Shown one piece after another: positions 10,155-18,624 of a stretch of DNA of 64,000 nt (position 1 is the first letter of the stretch; each line of letters begins with the position of its first letter). Source of the DNA: Desertivirga arenae (GTDB lineage: Bacteria; Bacteroidota; Bacteroidia; Sphingobacteriales; Sphingobacteriaceae); NCBI RefSeq assembly GCF_017355785.1, contig NZ_JAFEWE010000001.1, forward strand, positions 806,001 through 870,000, read 5' to 3'. The notes beneath the pieces are model-generated. The model ran no database searches. It was not told where the DNA came from and worked only from the letters and a program-made list of their open reading frames with translations. A program made the position numbers and the translations under genes.

Positions 10155-12146
10155 ATGGCAACTAGAGAAGAAGACAATATTATATCTGCAAACCAGGAAT
10201 TTACTGTGCCTTTTTCTGATGGCTTTACTGATGAAAACGGGCAATTTACTTTAATCTCTGATTTTGATATCGAACTGTTCAAGGCAGGTAGACACTACCA
10301 CCTATACAATAAGTTGGGAAATCACAGGGTAAAACACAATGGACAGGAGGGTGTATACTTTGCAGTATGGGCTCCTAATGCCAGACTTGTGTCGGTTTTC
10401 GGAAGCTTCAATCATTGGTCTCGTGGGGACTATCAAATGACTAAGCGGGAAGACGGATCAGGTATTTGGGAGACCTTCATTCCGGGTTTATCGAAAGGCG
10501 ACCTGTACAAATACTATATCGAATCTAACAATGGCTATACTGTTGAAAAGGGCGATCCCTACGCTTATTACTGGGAGACACCACCTAAAACAGCTACAGT
10601 TGTCAAGGATATTAATTTTGTATGGGACGATGACGACTGGCTTAAAAAGCGTGGTTCAGAAAATGCTTTAAGCAAACCTATCTCAGTTTATGAAGTGCAT
10701 CTGGGCTCCTGGAGAAGGAATGAGAATGGCGAATTCCTAAGCTATCTGGAACTTGCTACCGAGCTTCCTAAATATTGTAAATACATGAACTTTACACATG
10801 TAGAGTTTATGCCAATAATGGAACATCCTTTCTACGGTTCCTGGGGTTACCAGATCACCGGTTACTTCGCTCCTTCCAGTCGTTTTGGAACTCCTCAGGA
10901 TTTCATGTATCTCATCAACGAGCTGCATAAAGAGGGCATTGGAGTGATACTGGATTGGGTGCCTTCACATTTCCCTACGGATCAACATGGCTTGTCATAT
11001 TTTGACGGAACCCATTTGTACGAATACGCAGATCCGAGAAAAGGTTTTCACCCCGACTGGCGAAGCAATATTTTTGATTTCGGCCGTAACGAGGTTAGAT
11101 CATTCTTGATATCAAATGCTCTTTTCTGGCTAGATAAGTACCATATTGATGGCTTGCGGGTGGATGCAGTTGCATCTATGCTCTATCTGGACTATTCGCG
11201 AAAAGATGGAGAGTGGATTCCAAACATTTACGGAGGACGGGAAAATCTTGAGGCAATTTCATTTCTGAAAGAATTTAATGCTGCTGTACATGATCATCAT
11301 CCAGAAGTATTTACTGTAGCTGAAGAATCAACTGCATGGCCAGGGGTCACACATCCCACCTCCATCGGCGGATTAGGTTTCGACATGAAATGGATGATGG
11401 GTTGGATGCATGACACCTTGCATTATTTTCAAACCGACCCCATTTATCGTTCCTATCATCAGGGAGAAATTACATTCAGTCTCGTTTATGCATTTACCGA
11501 GAAATTCACACTTCCGCTGTCGCATGATGAGGTGGTGTACGGAAAACATTCTATGATCAACAAGATGCCGGGGGATGACTGGAAGAAATTCGCCAACTTA
11601 AGACTCCTCTACAGCTACATGTACGGGCATCCAGGAGCGAAACTCCTTTTTATGGGAGGCGAATTTGCCCAAAGACATGAATGGCAGCATGATTTCAGTC
11701 TTGACTGGCACGAAAACTCCAATCCCTACCATAGAGGAATTCAGAGCGTGATTAAAGATTTGAATGAGTTGTATACTACAGAACCTGCCTTTTTCGAAAA
11801 CAACTTTAGTCATGAGGGATTCGAATGGATCGATATCAATGATCATCGCAACAGTGTGATCAGTTGGGTAAGGAAGGGAAAAGATACGAATGACCATATG
11901 ATCTGTGTAGCGAATTTTACTCCCGTCCCACAACATAACTATCGTATCGGATCCTTTAAGAAAGGGTATTATAGAGAGGTATTCAACTCTGATAATTTAA
12001 AATATAGTGGAAGTAACATTTTGAACAACGAGGGAGAAATAGAAACCTTCCCTATTCCGAAACATGGAAGGACTCATTCCATGAGCCTCACATTACCTCC
12101 ACTGGGTTTAACAATTCTTAAATATGTAAAAGATCTGGAGTGGTAA
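10155..12146 (+). CDS. glgB: 1,4-alpha-glucan branching enzyme
   Basis: A 663-residue GH13_9 enzyme that cuts alpha-1,4 chains and reattaches them by alpha-1,6 bonds. An N-terminal CBM48 module (about 60-150, [20 protein letters not shown]) precedes the barrel; [33 protein letters not shown] (nucleophile near Asp337) and [11 protein letters not shown] (acid/base near Glu390) are typical GlgB motifs, as is [12 protein letters not shown]. The very long N-terminal domain of enterobacterial GlgB is absent, as in many other bacteria. Being the third gene of the cluster, it supplies branching for the GlgE product. No glgA, glgC or debranching enzyme lies in the window. Confidence 0.96.
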   Translation: MATREEDNIISANQEFTVPFSDGFTDENGQFTLISDFDIELFKAGRHYHLYNKLGNHRVKHNGQEGVYFAVWAPNARLVSVFGSFNHWSRGDYQMTKREDGSGIWETFIPGLSKGDLYKYYIESNNGYTVEKGDPYAYYWETPPKTATVVKDINFVWDDDDWLKKRGSENALSKPISVYEVHLGSWRRNENGEFLSYLELATELPKYCKYMNFTHVEFMPIMEHPFYGSWGYQITGYFAPSSRFGTPQDFMYLINELHKEGIGVILDWVPSHFPTDQHGLSYFDGTHLYEYADPRKGFHPDWRSNIFDFGRNEVRSFLISNALFWLDKYHIDGLRVDAVASMLYLDYSRKDGEWIPNIYGGRENLEAISFLKEFNAAVHDHHPEVFTVAEESTAWPGVTHPTSIGGLGFDMKWMMGWMHDTLHYFQTDPIYRSYHQGEITFSLVYAFTEKFTLPLSHDEVVYGKHSMINKMPGDDWKKFANLRLLYSYMYGHPGAKLLFMGGEFAQRHEWQHDFSLDWHENSNPYHRGIQSVIKDLNELYTTEPAFFENNFSHEGFEWIDINDHRNSVISWVRKGKDTNDHMICVANFTPVPQHNYRIGSFKKGYYREVFNSDNLKYSGSNILNNEGEIETFPIPKHGRTHSMSLTLPPLGLTILKYVKDLEW

Positions 12147-12223
12147 ATTATCGAACTTAAATATCAGATATATACAACCTTACGTTCCATTATTACGTAA
12201 TCATGACTATAAGTTAGCTTGTT

Positions 12224-12313
12224 ATGGAATTTGCATTAGTATTCGGATTGGGTTGTATTTTGATAGGGGGATTAATCTATATTTCATTGACCTGCGATGA
12301 AAATGGCCTATAG
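12224..12313 (+). CDS. Possible 29-residue single-span membrane peptide
   Basis: An ATG frame of 29 codons ending in TAG encodes MEFALVFGLGCILIGGLIYI followed by SLTCDENGL: one membrane helix (about residues 3-21) and a short acidic tail. The size and layout resemble bacterial mini-proteins such as KdpF-type peptides, but there is no kdp operon next to it and I cannot show homology. There is no clear Shine-Dalgarno sequence, which is normal for this phylum. A long hairpin follows 24 bp after the stop and could be its terminator. Low to moderate confidence that it is a gene. Confidence 0.35.
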   Translation: MEFALVFGLGCILIGGLIYISLTCDENGL

Positions 12314-12336
12314 CTCTTAAATCTTCTGATATAACG

Positions 12337-12379
12337 AACATAACAATAGAAGTAACTCCGGTTGCTCTATTGTTATGTT
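12337..12379 (+). terminator. Long hairpin downstream of glgB, possible terminator
   Basis: Perfect 14-bp arms AACATAACAATAGA (12337-12350) and TCTATTGTTATGTT (12366-12379) around a 15-nt loop that can itself pair partly (AAC/GTT). The sequence after it is only mildly T-rich, so it may be a weak terminator or an mRNA 3'-end stabiliser for glgB or for the small peptide frame. Confidence 0.5.
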
Positions 12380-12435
12380 TATTCGTATATTGACCTCTCC
12401 TTCGGCTACAAATCACTCCTTTAATTTTCTTAACC

Positions 12436-12479
12436 TTATAGCGACCTTACAGCGATGTTATAGCGACCTTATAGCGATA
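12436..12479. repeat. Four tandem 11-bp direct repeats
   Basis: Units: TTATAGCGACC (12436), TTACAGCGATG (12447), TTATAGCGACC (12458), TTATAGCGATA (12469). The copies are contiguous; units 1 and 3 are identical, and the core TTAYAGCGA is kept in all four. A period of 11 bp is about one helical turn. The array lies about 250 bp upstream of queA. Confidence 0.85.
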
Positions 12480-12694
12480 TTTTTGCTACATCCTCCTTAC
12501 ATAACTCGTACATGGTTTGTACATTATCCACTATTGCTTCTAAGATACCTTCACTACTAACCTCTAGATAGATTACCCTACTCCCCGTGCTTGCGAACTA
12601 GTACAAAAGGAGGTCAAAACAAGTGTTGATACAAAAGCTAATACCCTAAAACAAAACACGATATTAATAATTAATGAAATAGAAATTAATTCAC

Positions 12695-12702
12695 TAACTT
12701 TG
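12695..12702 (+). promoter_or_regulatory. Promoter -7 element of queA
   Basis: TAACTTTG matches the Bacteroidota consensus TAnnTTTG exactly and ends 25 bp before the queA start codon. No convincing -33 TTG was seen. Confidence 0.6.
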
Positions 12703-12727
12703 CGCCCTAAAAAATTAATAAGATTTT

Positions 12728-13777
12728 ATGAAATTATCGCAGTTCAAATTCAATTTACCTGATTCTTTGATTGCACATACGCCTGCTGAGCAACGCGATG
12801 AAGCTCGGTTGATGGTACTTGACCGAAACACAGGTGCTATAGAGCATAAGATATTTAAAGATGTACTAGGGTATTTTGATGATAAGGATGTGATGATTCT
12901 TAACAACACCAAAGTTTTTCCAGCCCGAATGTACGGTAATAAGGAAAAAACAGGTGCTACCATCGAAGTATTCCTCCTTCGTGAATTAAATAAAGAGCTA
13001 CGCCTATGGGATGTATTAGTAGACCCTGCGCGAAAGATTAGAGTAGGAAATAAACTATACTTCGGAGACGATGATCTATTAGTTGCGGAAGTTGTAGACA
13101 ATACTACCTCACGTGGACGTACTATCCGTTTTCTGTTTGACGGTACTGATGAAGAATTCCGTCGCAACATCGAAATTCTTGGAGAAACACCACTTCCAAA
13201 ATATATCAAACGTAAAGCTACTGCAGAAGACAAGGAGCGTTACCAAACTATTTTCGCGAAGAAAGAGGGAGCTGTAGCAGCACCAACAGCTGGTCTGCAT
13301 TTTAGTCGGGAGCTAATGAAACGCCTTGAGCTTAAAGGAGTGGAATTTGCAGAAGTAACGCTTCATGTGGGCCTTGGAACGTTCCGTCCTGTTGAAGTGG
13401 AAGACCTAACTAAACATAAAATGGATTCTGAGCAATTCATTATTGAGCAGAAGGATGCTGATATTGTAAACAGAGGTATTGAAAATAAAAATCGTATTTG
13501 TGCGGTGGGAACAACAACCATGCGTGCCATAGAATCAGCTGTTTCAGCAAACAGATCTCTTAAATCTGCAAATGACTGGACAAGTAAATTTATTTTCCCG
13601 CCTTACGATTTCAGTATTGCGAACAGCATGATTACCAATTTCCATACGCCTGAATCTACATTGCTAATGATGATTTGCGCTTTTGGAGGTTATGAGCATG
13701 TAATGAATGCTTACGAGGTAGCAGTTAAAGAGAAGTACCGTTTCTTTAGCTACGGTGATGCTATGTTAATTATTTAA
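12728..13777 (+). CDS. queA: tRNA preQ1(34) S-adenosylmethionine ribosyltransferase-isomerase
   Basis: A 349-residue cytosolic enzyme of queuosine biosynthesis that transfers and isomerises the ribosyl group of SAM onto preQ1 at the tRNA wobble position to give epoxyqueuosine. The N-terminus ([24 protein letters not shown]), [11 protein letters not shown], the [13 protein letters not shown] segment and [11 protein letters not shown] are family signatures; [10 protein letters not shown] and [12 protein letters not shown] complete it. Length equals the family norm. It has its own promoter element at 12695-12702 and a strong terminator at 13819-13858, so it is likely monocistronic. No other queuosine gene is in the window. 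Confidence 0.97.
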   Translation: MKLSQFKFNLPDSLIAHTPAEQRDEARLMVLDRNTGAIEHKIFKDVLGYFDDKDVMILNNTKVFPARMYGNKEKTGATIEVFLLRELNKELRLWDVLVDPARKIRVGNKLYFGDDDLLVAEVVDNTTSRGRTIRFLFDGTDEEFRRNIEILGETPLPKYIKRKATAEDKERYQTIFAKKEGAVAAPTAGLHFSRELMKRLELKGVEFAEVTLHVGLGTFRPVEVEDLTKHKMDSEQFIIEQKDADIVNRGIENKNRICAVGTTTMRAIESAVSANRSLKSANDWTSKFIFPPYDFSIANSMITNFHTPESTLLMMICAFGGYEHVMNAYEVAVKEKYRFFSYGDAMLII

Positions 13778-13818
13778 AAATTATAAGCTGAGGTTTGCTT
13801 GCTTACCTCACCTTCCTT

Positions 13819-13858
13819 AAAGATCTGGGTTATTCTCATAATCCGGATCTTTTTATTT
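13819..13858 (+). terminator. Intrinsic terminator of queA
   Basis: Two 15-nt arms (13819-13833 and 13838-13852) pair with only G-U wobbles around a TCTC loop, followed by a T-rich run. Confidence 0.85.
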
Positions 13859-13892
13859 TAATGGAGAGGGTAAATTTAATGCATATCAATAG

Positions 13893-14564
13893 ATGATAAA
13901 TTACGCAATCATAGTGGCGGGTGGCACGGGAAGCCGGATGAAGTCTGAAATTCCTAAACAATTTCTTCCGATTAATGGACTTCCCATCCTTATGCATAGC
14001 ATTACAGCATTCTACAACTCCATGAATGATGTTAAAATAATCCTTGTACTACACAGCTCGTATCATTTGTATTGGGAAAACTTGTGTAAGGAGTACAGCT
14101 TTGTTATTCCCCATTTTATCATTAGTGGAGGTAAACAGCGTTTTGATTCAGTAAAAAATGCATTGGAAAGGATAACAGAACCGGGCTTAGTAGCAATTCA
14201 TGATGCAGTAAGACCCATTATAACAAAAGAACTAATTGTAAGGTGTTTTGATACCGCTAAAGAAAAGGGCTCAGCAATTCCCGTTATTAGTTCAAGGGAT
14301 TCTCTTAGAGTTAAAAAAGGGAACATGACGGCAGCTATAGATCGAGACAGCATTCTAATCGTCCAAACCCCTCAGGTGTTTAGATCTGCGTTGCTTAAGG
14401 CAGCGTATGAGCAACCTTTTCATTCAGAGTTTACGGATGATGCTTCAGTTGTCGAACAACTAGGACAAGCAGTTCACTTAGTAGAGGGGGATTCTAGAAA
14501 TCTGAAAATTACTTATCCTGAAGATTTGGACATAGCATCAGTATTCCTAAATAAAAGGGCATAA
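13893..14564 (+). CDS. ispD: 2-C-methyl-D-erythritol 4-phosphate cytidylyltransferase
   Basis: A 223-residue cytosolic enzyme of the MEP isoprenoid pathway that forms CDP-methylerythritol from CTP and MEP. The nucleotide-binding signature IIVAGGTGSRMKSEIPKQF is at residues 6-24, IHDAVRPI marks the MEP-binding region and VQTPQVFRS the C-terminal signature. Length is at the short end of the family (about 220-240) but complete. ispG of the same pathway is at 48998-50989, not linked. A shared hairpin at 14563-14592 ends it. Confidence 0.95.
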   Translation: MINYAIIVAGGTGSRMKSEIPKQFLPINGLPILMHSITAFYNSMNDVKIILVLHSSYHLYWENLCKEYSFVIPHFIISGGKQRFDSVKNALERITEPGLVAIHDAVRPIITKELIVRCFDTAKEKGSAIPVISSRDSLRVKKGNMTAAIDRDSILIVQTPQVFRSALLKAAYEQPFHSEFTDDASVVEQLGQAVHLVEGDSRNLKITYPEDLDIASVFLNKRA

Positions 14565-14592
14565 AAAAATCCGGCGAACCGGATCTTTTTAA
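14563..14592. terminator. Bidirectional terminator between ispD and the small membrane gene
   Basis: ATCCGG-CGAA-CCGGAT (14569-14584) has seven A before it and five T after it, so it can end transcription both of ispD (plus) and of the convergent minus-strand gene. Confidence 0.85.
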
Positions 14593-14609
14593 ATTATATC
14601 TTTCTGAGG

Positions 14610-14762
14610 CTAGACGGCTCCTCTTATAACTCTTAGGAGAACTGCAACAATTGCAATCACTAAAAGAATATGAATAATTCCGCCTGAAGCGTATCCTCCG
14701 AAGAAACTCACAGCCCAGATAATTACCAGGACAACTGCGATCAAATAAAGTAGATTTCCCAT
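14610..14762 (-). CDS. lmo0937-type (DUF5670) small membrane protein
   Basis: Fifty codons, starting with ATG at 14760-14762 and ending with TAG at 14610-14612. It encodes two membrane helices: MGNLLYLIAVVLVIIWAVSF and, after GGYASGGI, IHILLVIAIVAVLLRVIRGA. The helix-FFGGYA-x-GGIIH-helix layout is that of the lmo0937/DUF5670 family of ~50-residue membrane proteins found in many bacteria; function unknown, some members are stress-induced. Placed between convergent terminators and transcribed alone. It is shorter than most ORF cut-offs but the match to the family pattern is very good. Confidence 0.88.
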   Translation of the reverse strand: MGNLLYLIAVVLVIIWAVSFFGGYASGGIIHILLVIAIVAVLLRVIRGAV

Positions 14763-14965
14763 AGTAGTATGTTTTTCGTTTTAGATTGATTTACTTATCT
14801 GAACTAATATTTACAAATAATAAGCCAATTTCCTAAATCCCCGTAATTAGTATCAGAACGGCTCTTTTTATTATATTATGACAAAAATATGTCTTAAAAA
14901 AGCTCCACTATTAGGTACAAACGCATGGAAAAAAGGAGAATCCGCAGTCTTCGGGAAGTAATGGC

Positions 14966-15012
14966 AAAAAAAGAAAGGCTGAAGGGATTCACTCCTCCAG
15001 CCTTTCTTTTTT
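14966..15012 (-). terminator. Terminator of the secreted TPR protein gene
   Basis: Arms AAAGAAAGGCTG and CAGCCTTTCTTT pair over 12 bp; a run of A/T lies on both sides, so it could work in either direction. On the minus strand it follows the stop codon at 15030. Confidence 0.8.
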
Positions 15013-15029
15013 AAGCAAATATGAAATAT

Positions 15030-15674
15030 TTAGTTGTTATCTAAGTTGGCCATATATACTTTTGCTTTCTTCATTTCCTCTTGAATGTCCTTCCTACCCG
15101 GACTAGCATCGAGGAGCTTCTGTAAATCGCTTATGCATGATTTAAATGAACTTGATGCTACACTTTTGTCATATACCTTCGGAACTTTCTGGCCTTTTAA
15201 TATACCATAATCACGGTAAGCGATAGCGCGGTTCTGATAAAGTTTGATATCATCCGGAGTTAATTCTATAGCTTTTGAATAGTCACGAATGGCTGCATTT
15301 AAAAGCTTCTCGCGTTCCGCCAGGGTTAAATCGCTCGTTGCCTTAGCGGCAATAAAGTTCCTCGCCTTTGCTCTGTAATAATAAGCCGAAACCTCGCTTG
15401 GCCTTAATGAAATAACCTGACCAAAACTGCTTATTGCTTTTTCATACTCTTCAGAGTGATAATAGGAATATGCAAGCATATATAATACTTGAGGATTATT
15501 ACCTTCTTCTGGCAAAGCCTTTTCCAAATGGGTTACGGCTTGTTTAAAGTTGCCATCCATCACGGCTTTCTGACCTAAATTAACGTATTTGTTATTACTT
15601 GCAGTTTTCTGCTGTCCATAGGCAACTCCGCTGAATAATAAAGCAACGGATAAAAATAAAGTACTAAATTTCAT
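15030..15674 (-). CDS. Secreted TPR protein
   Basis: A 214-residue protein with a signal peptide (MKFSTLFLSVALLFSGVAYG, cut before QQKT) and three to four tetratricopeptide units: about residues 28-60 (VNLGQKAVMDGNFKQAVTHL), 62-95 (VLYMLAYSYYHSEEYEKAI), 96-128 and 128-165 (AAIRDYSKAIELTPDD). It should be periplasmic and act as a protein-binding scaffold; no catalytic residues are visible. Monocistronic between two terminators; divergent from lon with 319 bp between starts. A TACCTTTC element (15713-15720, minus strand) about 40 bp upstream may be its promoter. No specific partner can be named. Confidence 0.8.
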   Translation of the reverse strand: MKFSTLFLSVALLFSGVAYGQQKTASNNKYVNLGQKAVMDGNFKQAVTHLEKALPEEGNNPQVLYMLAYSYYHSEEYEKAISSFGQVISLRPSEVSAYYYRAKARNFIAAKATSDLTLAEREKLLNAAIRDYSKAIELTPDDIKLYQNRAIAYRDYGILKGQKVPKVYDKSVASSSFKSCISDLQKLLDASPGRKDIQEEMKKAKVYMANLDNN

Positions 15675-15993
15675 GTTAGATCGATATAATAAATCCTTCA
15701 GGATAACGGAAGAAAGGTAATATTATTTCTATTAAGTATAAGAAATATTATTTGGCTATACCGTTGAACGAAGGATGTTATAATACAAAGTAATACAAAT
15801 TAATGTTTCCGGCATGACCACAGTTTTGTAAAAAACTCATAGATTGCCTGACTTTTTAACAGACAATTTTCTAATTTCATCGTTAGTAATAGCAATGTTC
15901 CTAATTGGCATAGGCCTTGCAACCTTGTCTGTTCATTAATTTTTAATCGGAAAAGACGATCAAACTGTCATCTTGACTTAAGAAAAGACTTGA
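15675..15993. other. 319-bp divergent control region between the TPR gene and lon
   Basis: Holds the sigma-54 type promoter for lon at 15905-15920 and an AT-rich stretch near the TPR gene. No gene or RNA fold recognised. About 200 bp of DNA upstream of the sigma-54 site is free, enough for an enhancer-binding protein to bind. Confidence 0.5.
15905..15920 (+). promoter_or_regulatory. Sigma-54 (RpoN) type promoter upstream of lon
   Basis: TTGGCATAGGCCTTGC has GG and GC separated by exactly 10 nt and matches the -24/-12 consensus TTGGCACG-N4-TTGC closely. It implies a start near 15932 and a leader of about 62 nt before the lon ATG at 15994. Confidence 0.6.
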
Positions 15994-18465
15994 ATGAATA
16001 TTAACGATATCGCTCACTCATTACCCATAATAAACGAAGACACCGAATTCTTTCCACTGATGTCACAGGAAGACGAAGAGGAAATGAATAATGAACAGAC
16101 GCCCGAAGTATTATCAATTCTGCCTCTGCGCAATACTGTATTGTTTCCAGGTGTAGTAATACCTATTACTGTTGGTCGTGATAAATCAATTAAGCTTATC
16201 AAGGATGCTTACAAAGGTGATCGGACTATCGGTGTTGTTTCGCAAAGAGATGTTGCTATAGAAGATCCCGCTTTTGAACAGCTTAATACCGTAGGTACAG
16301 TAGCATTAATTATAAAAATGCTCCAGATGCCTGATGGAAGTACAACTGTTATTATTCAGGGAAAACAGCGTTTCAGATTGCGGGAACAGATACAATCCGA
16401 GCCTTACATAAAAGCAGGCATTGAAAAATTTGAAGAGATTCGCCCGGAAGCGGGAAAGGAATTTAAAGCTATGGTCGCCTCTATTAAAGAGATGGCCATG
16501 CAGATCATTCAATTTTCACCTAATATTCCGAGCGAAGCGGCAATTGCTATAAAGAATATAGAGAGTCCTTCGTTCCTGATCAATTTTATATCCTCCAACA
16601 TGAATGCTGACGTACCGGTGAAGCAAAATATGCTGGAAGTTGCAAACCTTCACGAACGGGCAAGAATGGTTCTTGAGCATTTAACAACAGAGCTGCAGAT
16701 GCTTGAGCTTAAGAACCAGATACAGTCTAAGGTTCGAACTGATCTGGATAAGCAACAACGCGAGTATTTCTTGAATCAGCAGTTAAAGACTATCCAGGAA
16801 GAGCTGGGCGGTAATTCGCCTGACCTTGAAATAGAGAGCCTCAGGACCAGAGCCTCTAAGAAAGCCTGGAGTAAGGATACTGCAACACATTTTAACAAGG
16901 AAATTGACAAACTTGCAAGAATGAATCCTGCTGCGGCAGATTATTCTGTTCAAATGAACTATCTCGAGCTACTCCTTGACCTTCCCTGGGAAGAGGTAAC
17001 AAAAGATAATTTTGATCTTAAAAGAGCTCAGAAAATCCTGGACAAAGAGCACTACGGACTGGAGAAGGTCAAGAGACGTATAATAGAATACCTGGCAGTA
17101 TTAAAGCTTAGGAATAATATGAAAGCTCCTATTCTTTGTCTTGCCGGCCCTCCGGGAGTTGGAAAAACTTCCCTCGGGAAATCTATTGCAAAAGCTCTTG
17201 GCAGGAAGTATGTACGAATTGCTTTAGGGGGCATTCGCGATGAAGCTGAGGTGCGGGGACATCGAAAAACCTATATAGGTGCTATGCCTGGCAGAATAAT
17301 TCAGTCACTGAAAAAGGCTGGAGCTTCAAATCCGGTTTTTGTTCTTGATGAAATTGATAAAGTAGGCAATGATTTTAGAGGAGACCCTTCATCTGCCCTA
17401 TTAGAAGTATTGGATCCGGAGCAGAATAATGCCTTCTATGATCACTACGTAGAGTTGGATTATGACCTGTCAAAAGTGATGTTCATTGCCACAGCAAACT
17501 CTTTGAGCACTATACAACCCGCTTTATTAGATCGTATGGAAATAATAGAAGTAAATGGGTATACTATCGAAGAGAAAATCGAGATAGCAAAACAGCATTT
17601 ACTTCCTAAGCAGCTTGAACAGCATGGCTTGAAGCGCAAGGATGTTGTACTAAAAGCTCCGGTGATCGAAAAGATCATTGAAGATTATACAAGAGAATCG
17701 GGTGTGCGGGGACTCGAAAAGAAAATAGGATCGGTTGTGCGGGGAGTGGCAACAAAAGTTGCAATGGGCGATGAATTTGTCTCTACCCTTGGAAAACCGG
17801 ATGTAGAATCTCTTTTGGGTGCGCCTATTTTTGATAAGGACCTGTACGAGGGCAACGAAGTTGCAGGTGTGGTTACAGGCCTGGCATGGACGCAGGTTGG
17901 TGGGGATATCTTGTTCATTGAGGCAAGTATTAGCCCTGGTAAAGGAAGACTTTCCTTAACAGGTAACCTTGGAGATGTCATGAAGGAATCAGCCACCATT
18001 GCAATGGCTTATCTTCGTGCTTATTCTGAGAAATTTAACATTGATTTTAGCCTTTTTGATAAATGGGACGTTCATGTACACGTCCCCGCAGGAGCAACCC
18101 CTAAAGATGGACCTTCGGCCGGCATCACCATGTTAACTGCTCTTACTTCTGCTTTTACCCAAAGGCGCGTGAAGAAGCACCTTGCAATGACAGGTGAAAT
18201 CACCCTGAGAGGAAAGGTATTGCCAGTAGGAGGTATTAAAGAAAAGATACTTGCTGCTAAAAGAGCAAATATTAAAGAAGTGATTCTTGCGAAAGCCAAT
18301 CAAAAGGACATACTGGAAATAAAAGAAGACTATATCAAAGACATGCAGTTCCATTATGTAACGGAAATGAAAGAAGTAATTGATATTGCTCTTCTAAATG
18401 AAAAAGTGAAAGATCCTATTGATCTTACTTTAAAATTGACCACACCTGATGGAGTATCAGAATAG
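15994..18465 (+). CDS. lon: ATP-dependent endopeptidase La (Lon)
   Basis: An 823-residue cytosolic AAA+ serine protease that degrades misfolded and regulatory proteins. After a polar N-terminal tail (1-45), the LON substrate-binding domain starts at [16 protein letters not shown] (about 41-56) and is followed by a coiled region. Walker A is [13 protein letters not shown] (near residue 385), Walker B is [10 protein letters not shown], and the protease domain has the Ser-Lys dyad with Ser near 708 in GPSAGITML and Lys near 750 after [11 protein letters not shown]. Full length for LonA. A sigma-54 type promoter lies upstream and a strong terminator follows, so it is transcribed alone. Confidence 0.97.
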   Translation: MNINDIAHSLPIINEDTEFFPLMSQEDEEEMNNEQTPEVLSILPLRNTVLFPGVVIPITVGRDKSIKLIKDAYKGDRTIGVVSQRDVAIEDPAFEQLNTVGTVALIIKMLQMPDGSTTVIIQGKQRFRLREQIQSEPYIKAGIEKFEEIRPEAGKEFKAMVASIKEMAMQIIQFSPNIPSEAAIAIKNIESPSFLINFISSNMNADVPVKQNMLEVANLHERARMVLEHLTTELQMLELKNQIQSKVRTDLDKQQREYFLNQQLKTIQEELGGNSPDLEIESLRTRASKKAWSKDTATHFNKEIDKLARMNPAAADYSVQMNYLELLLDLPWEEVTKDNFDLKRAQKILDKEHYGLEKVKRRIIEYLAVLKLRNNMKAPILCLAGPPGVGKTSLGKSIAKALGRKYVRIALGGIRDEAEVRGHRKTYIGAMPGRIIQSLKKAGASNPVFVLDEIDKVGNDFRGDPSSALLEVLDPEQNNAFYDHYVELDYDLSKVMFIATANSLSTIQPALLDRMEIIEVNGYTIEEKIEIAKQHLLPKQLEQHGLKRKDVVLKAPVIEKIIEDYTRESGVRGLEKKIGSVVRGVATKVAMGDEFVSTLGKPDVESLLGAPIFDKDLYEGNEVAGVVTGLAWTQVGGDILFIEASISPGKGRLSLTGNLGDVMKESATIAMAYLRAYSEKFNIDFSLFDKWDVHVHVPAGATPKDGPSAGITMLTALTSAFTQRRVKKHLAMTGEITLRGKVLPVGGIKEKILAAKRANIKEVILAKANQKDILEIKEDYIKDMQFHYVTEMKEVIDIALLNEKVKDPIDLTLKLTTPDGVSE

Positions 18466-18476
18466 TATTGACTTAC

Positions 18477-18503
18477 AAAAGGGGCTCTGCCCCTTTTGTT
18501 TTT
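18477..18503 (+). terminator. Intrinsic terminator of lon
   Basis: AAAAGGGGC-TCT-GCCCCTTTT followed by GTTTTT; begins 11 bp after the lon stop codon. Confidence 0.9.
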
Positions 18504-18624
18504 AAAGACAAGATAGCCAATCCGACTTATAACAATTTTTCAAATGCCCACCCGTTCTTGTTTCTCATTCGGATTAATTCATCTGATAATTTAATTACTG
18601 ATAACCTCTTTAACTGTAGGGAAG

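Larger units (their letters stand above)
12147..12727. other. 581-bp intergenic region with structured and repeated DNA
   Basis: Between glgB and queA I see four elements: a small inverted repeat TTACGT/ACGTAA (12180-12200), a possible 29-codon membrane peptide (12224-12313), a long hairpin (12337-12379), and four tandem 11-bp repeats (12436-12479). The queA promoter element is at 12695-12702. No tRNA, no recognisable riboswitch and no longer coding frame with credible composition was found. Confidence 0.5.

Noticed and set aside
12715-13233. 172-codon open frame on the minus strand inside queA
   Set aside because: It is antisense to a well-conserved enzyme, has an unnatural Ser/Arg/Leu-rich composition and no known domain.
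14878-14961. 27-residue frame MTKICLKKAPLLGTNAWKKG...
   Set aside because: No promoter, no hydrophobic or known motif, and it lies in spacer DNA before a terminator; chance is the simpler explanation.
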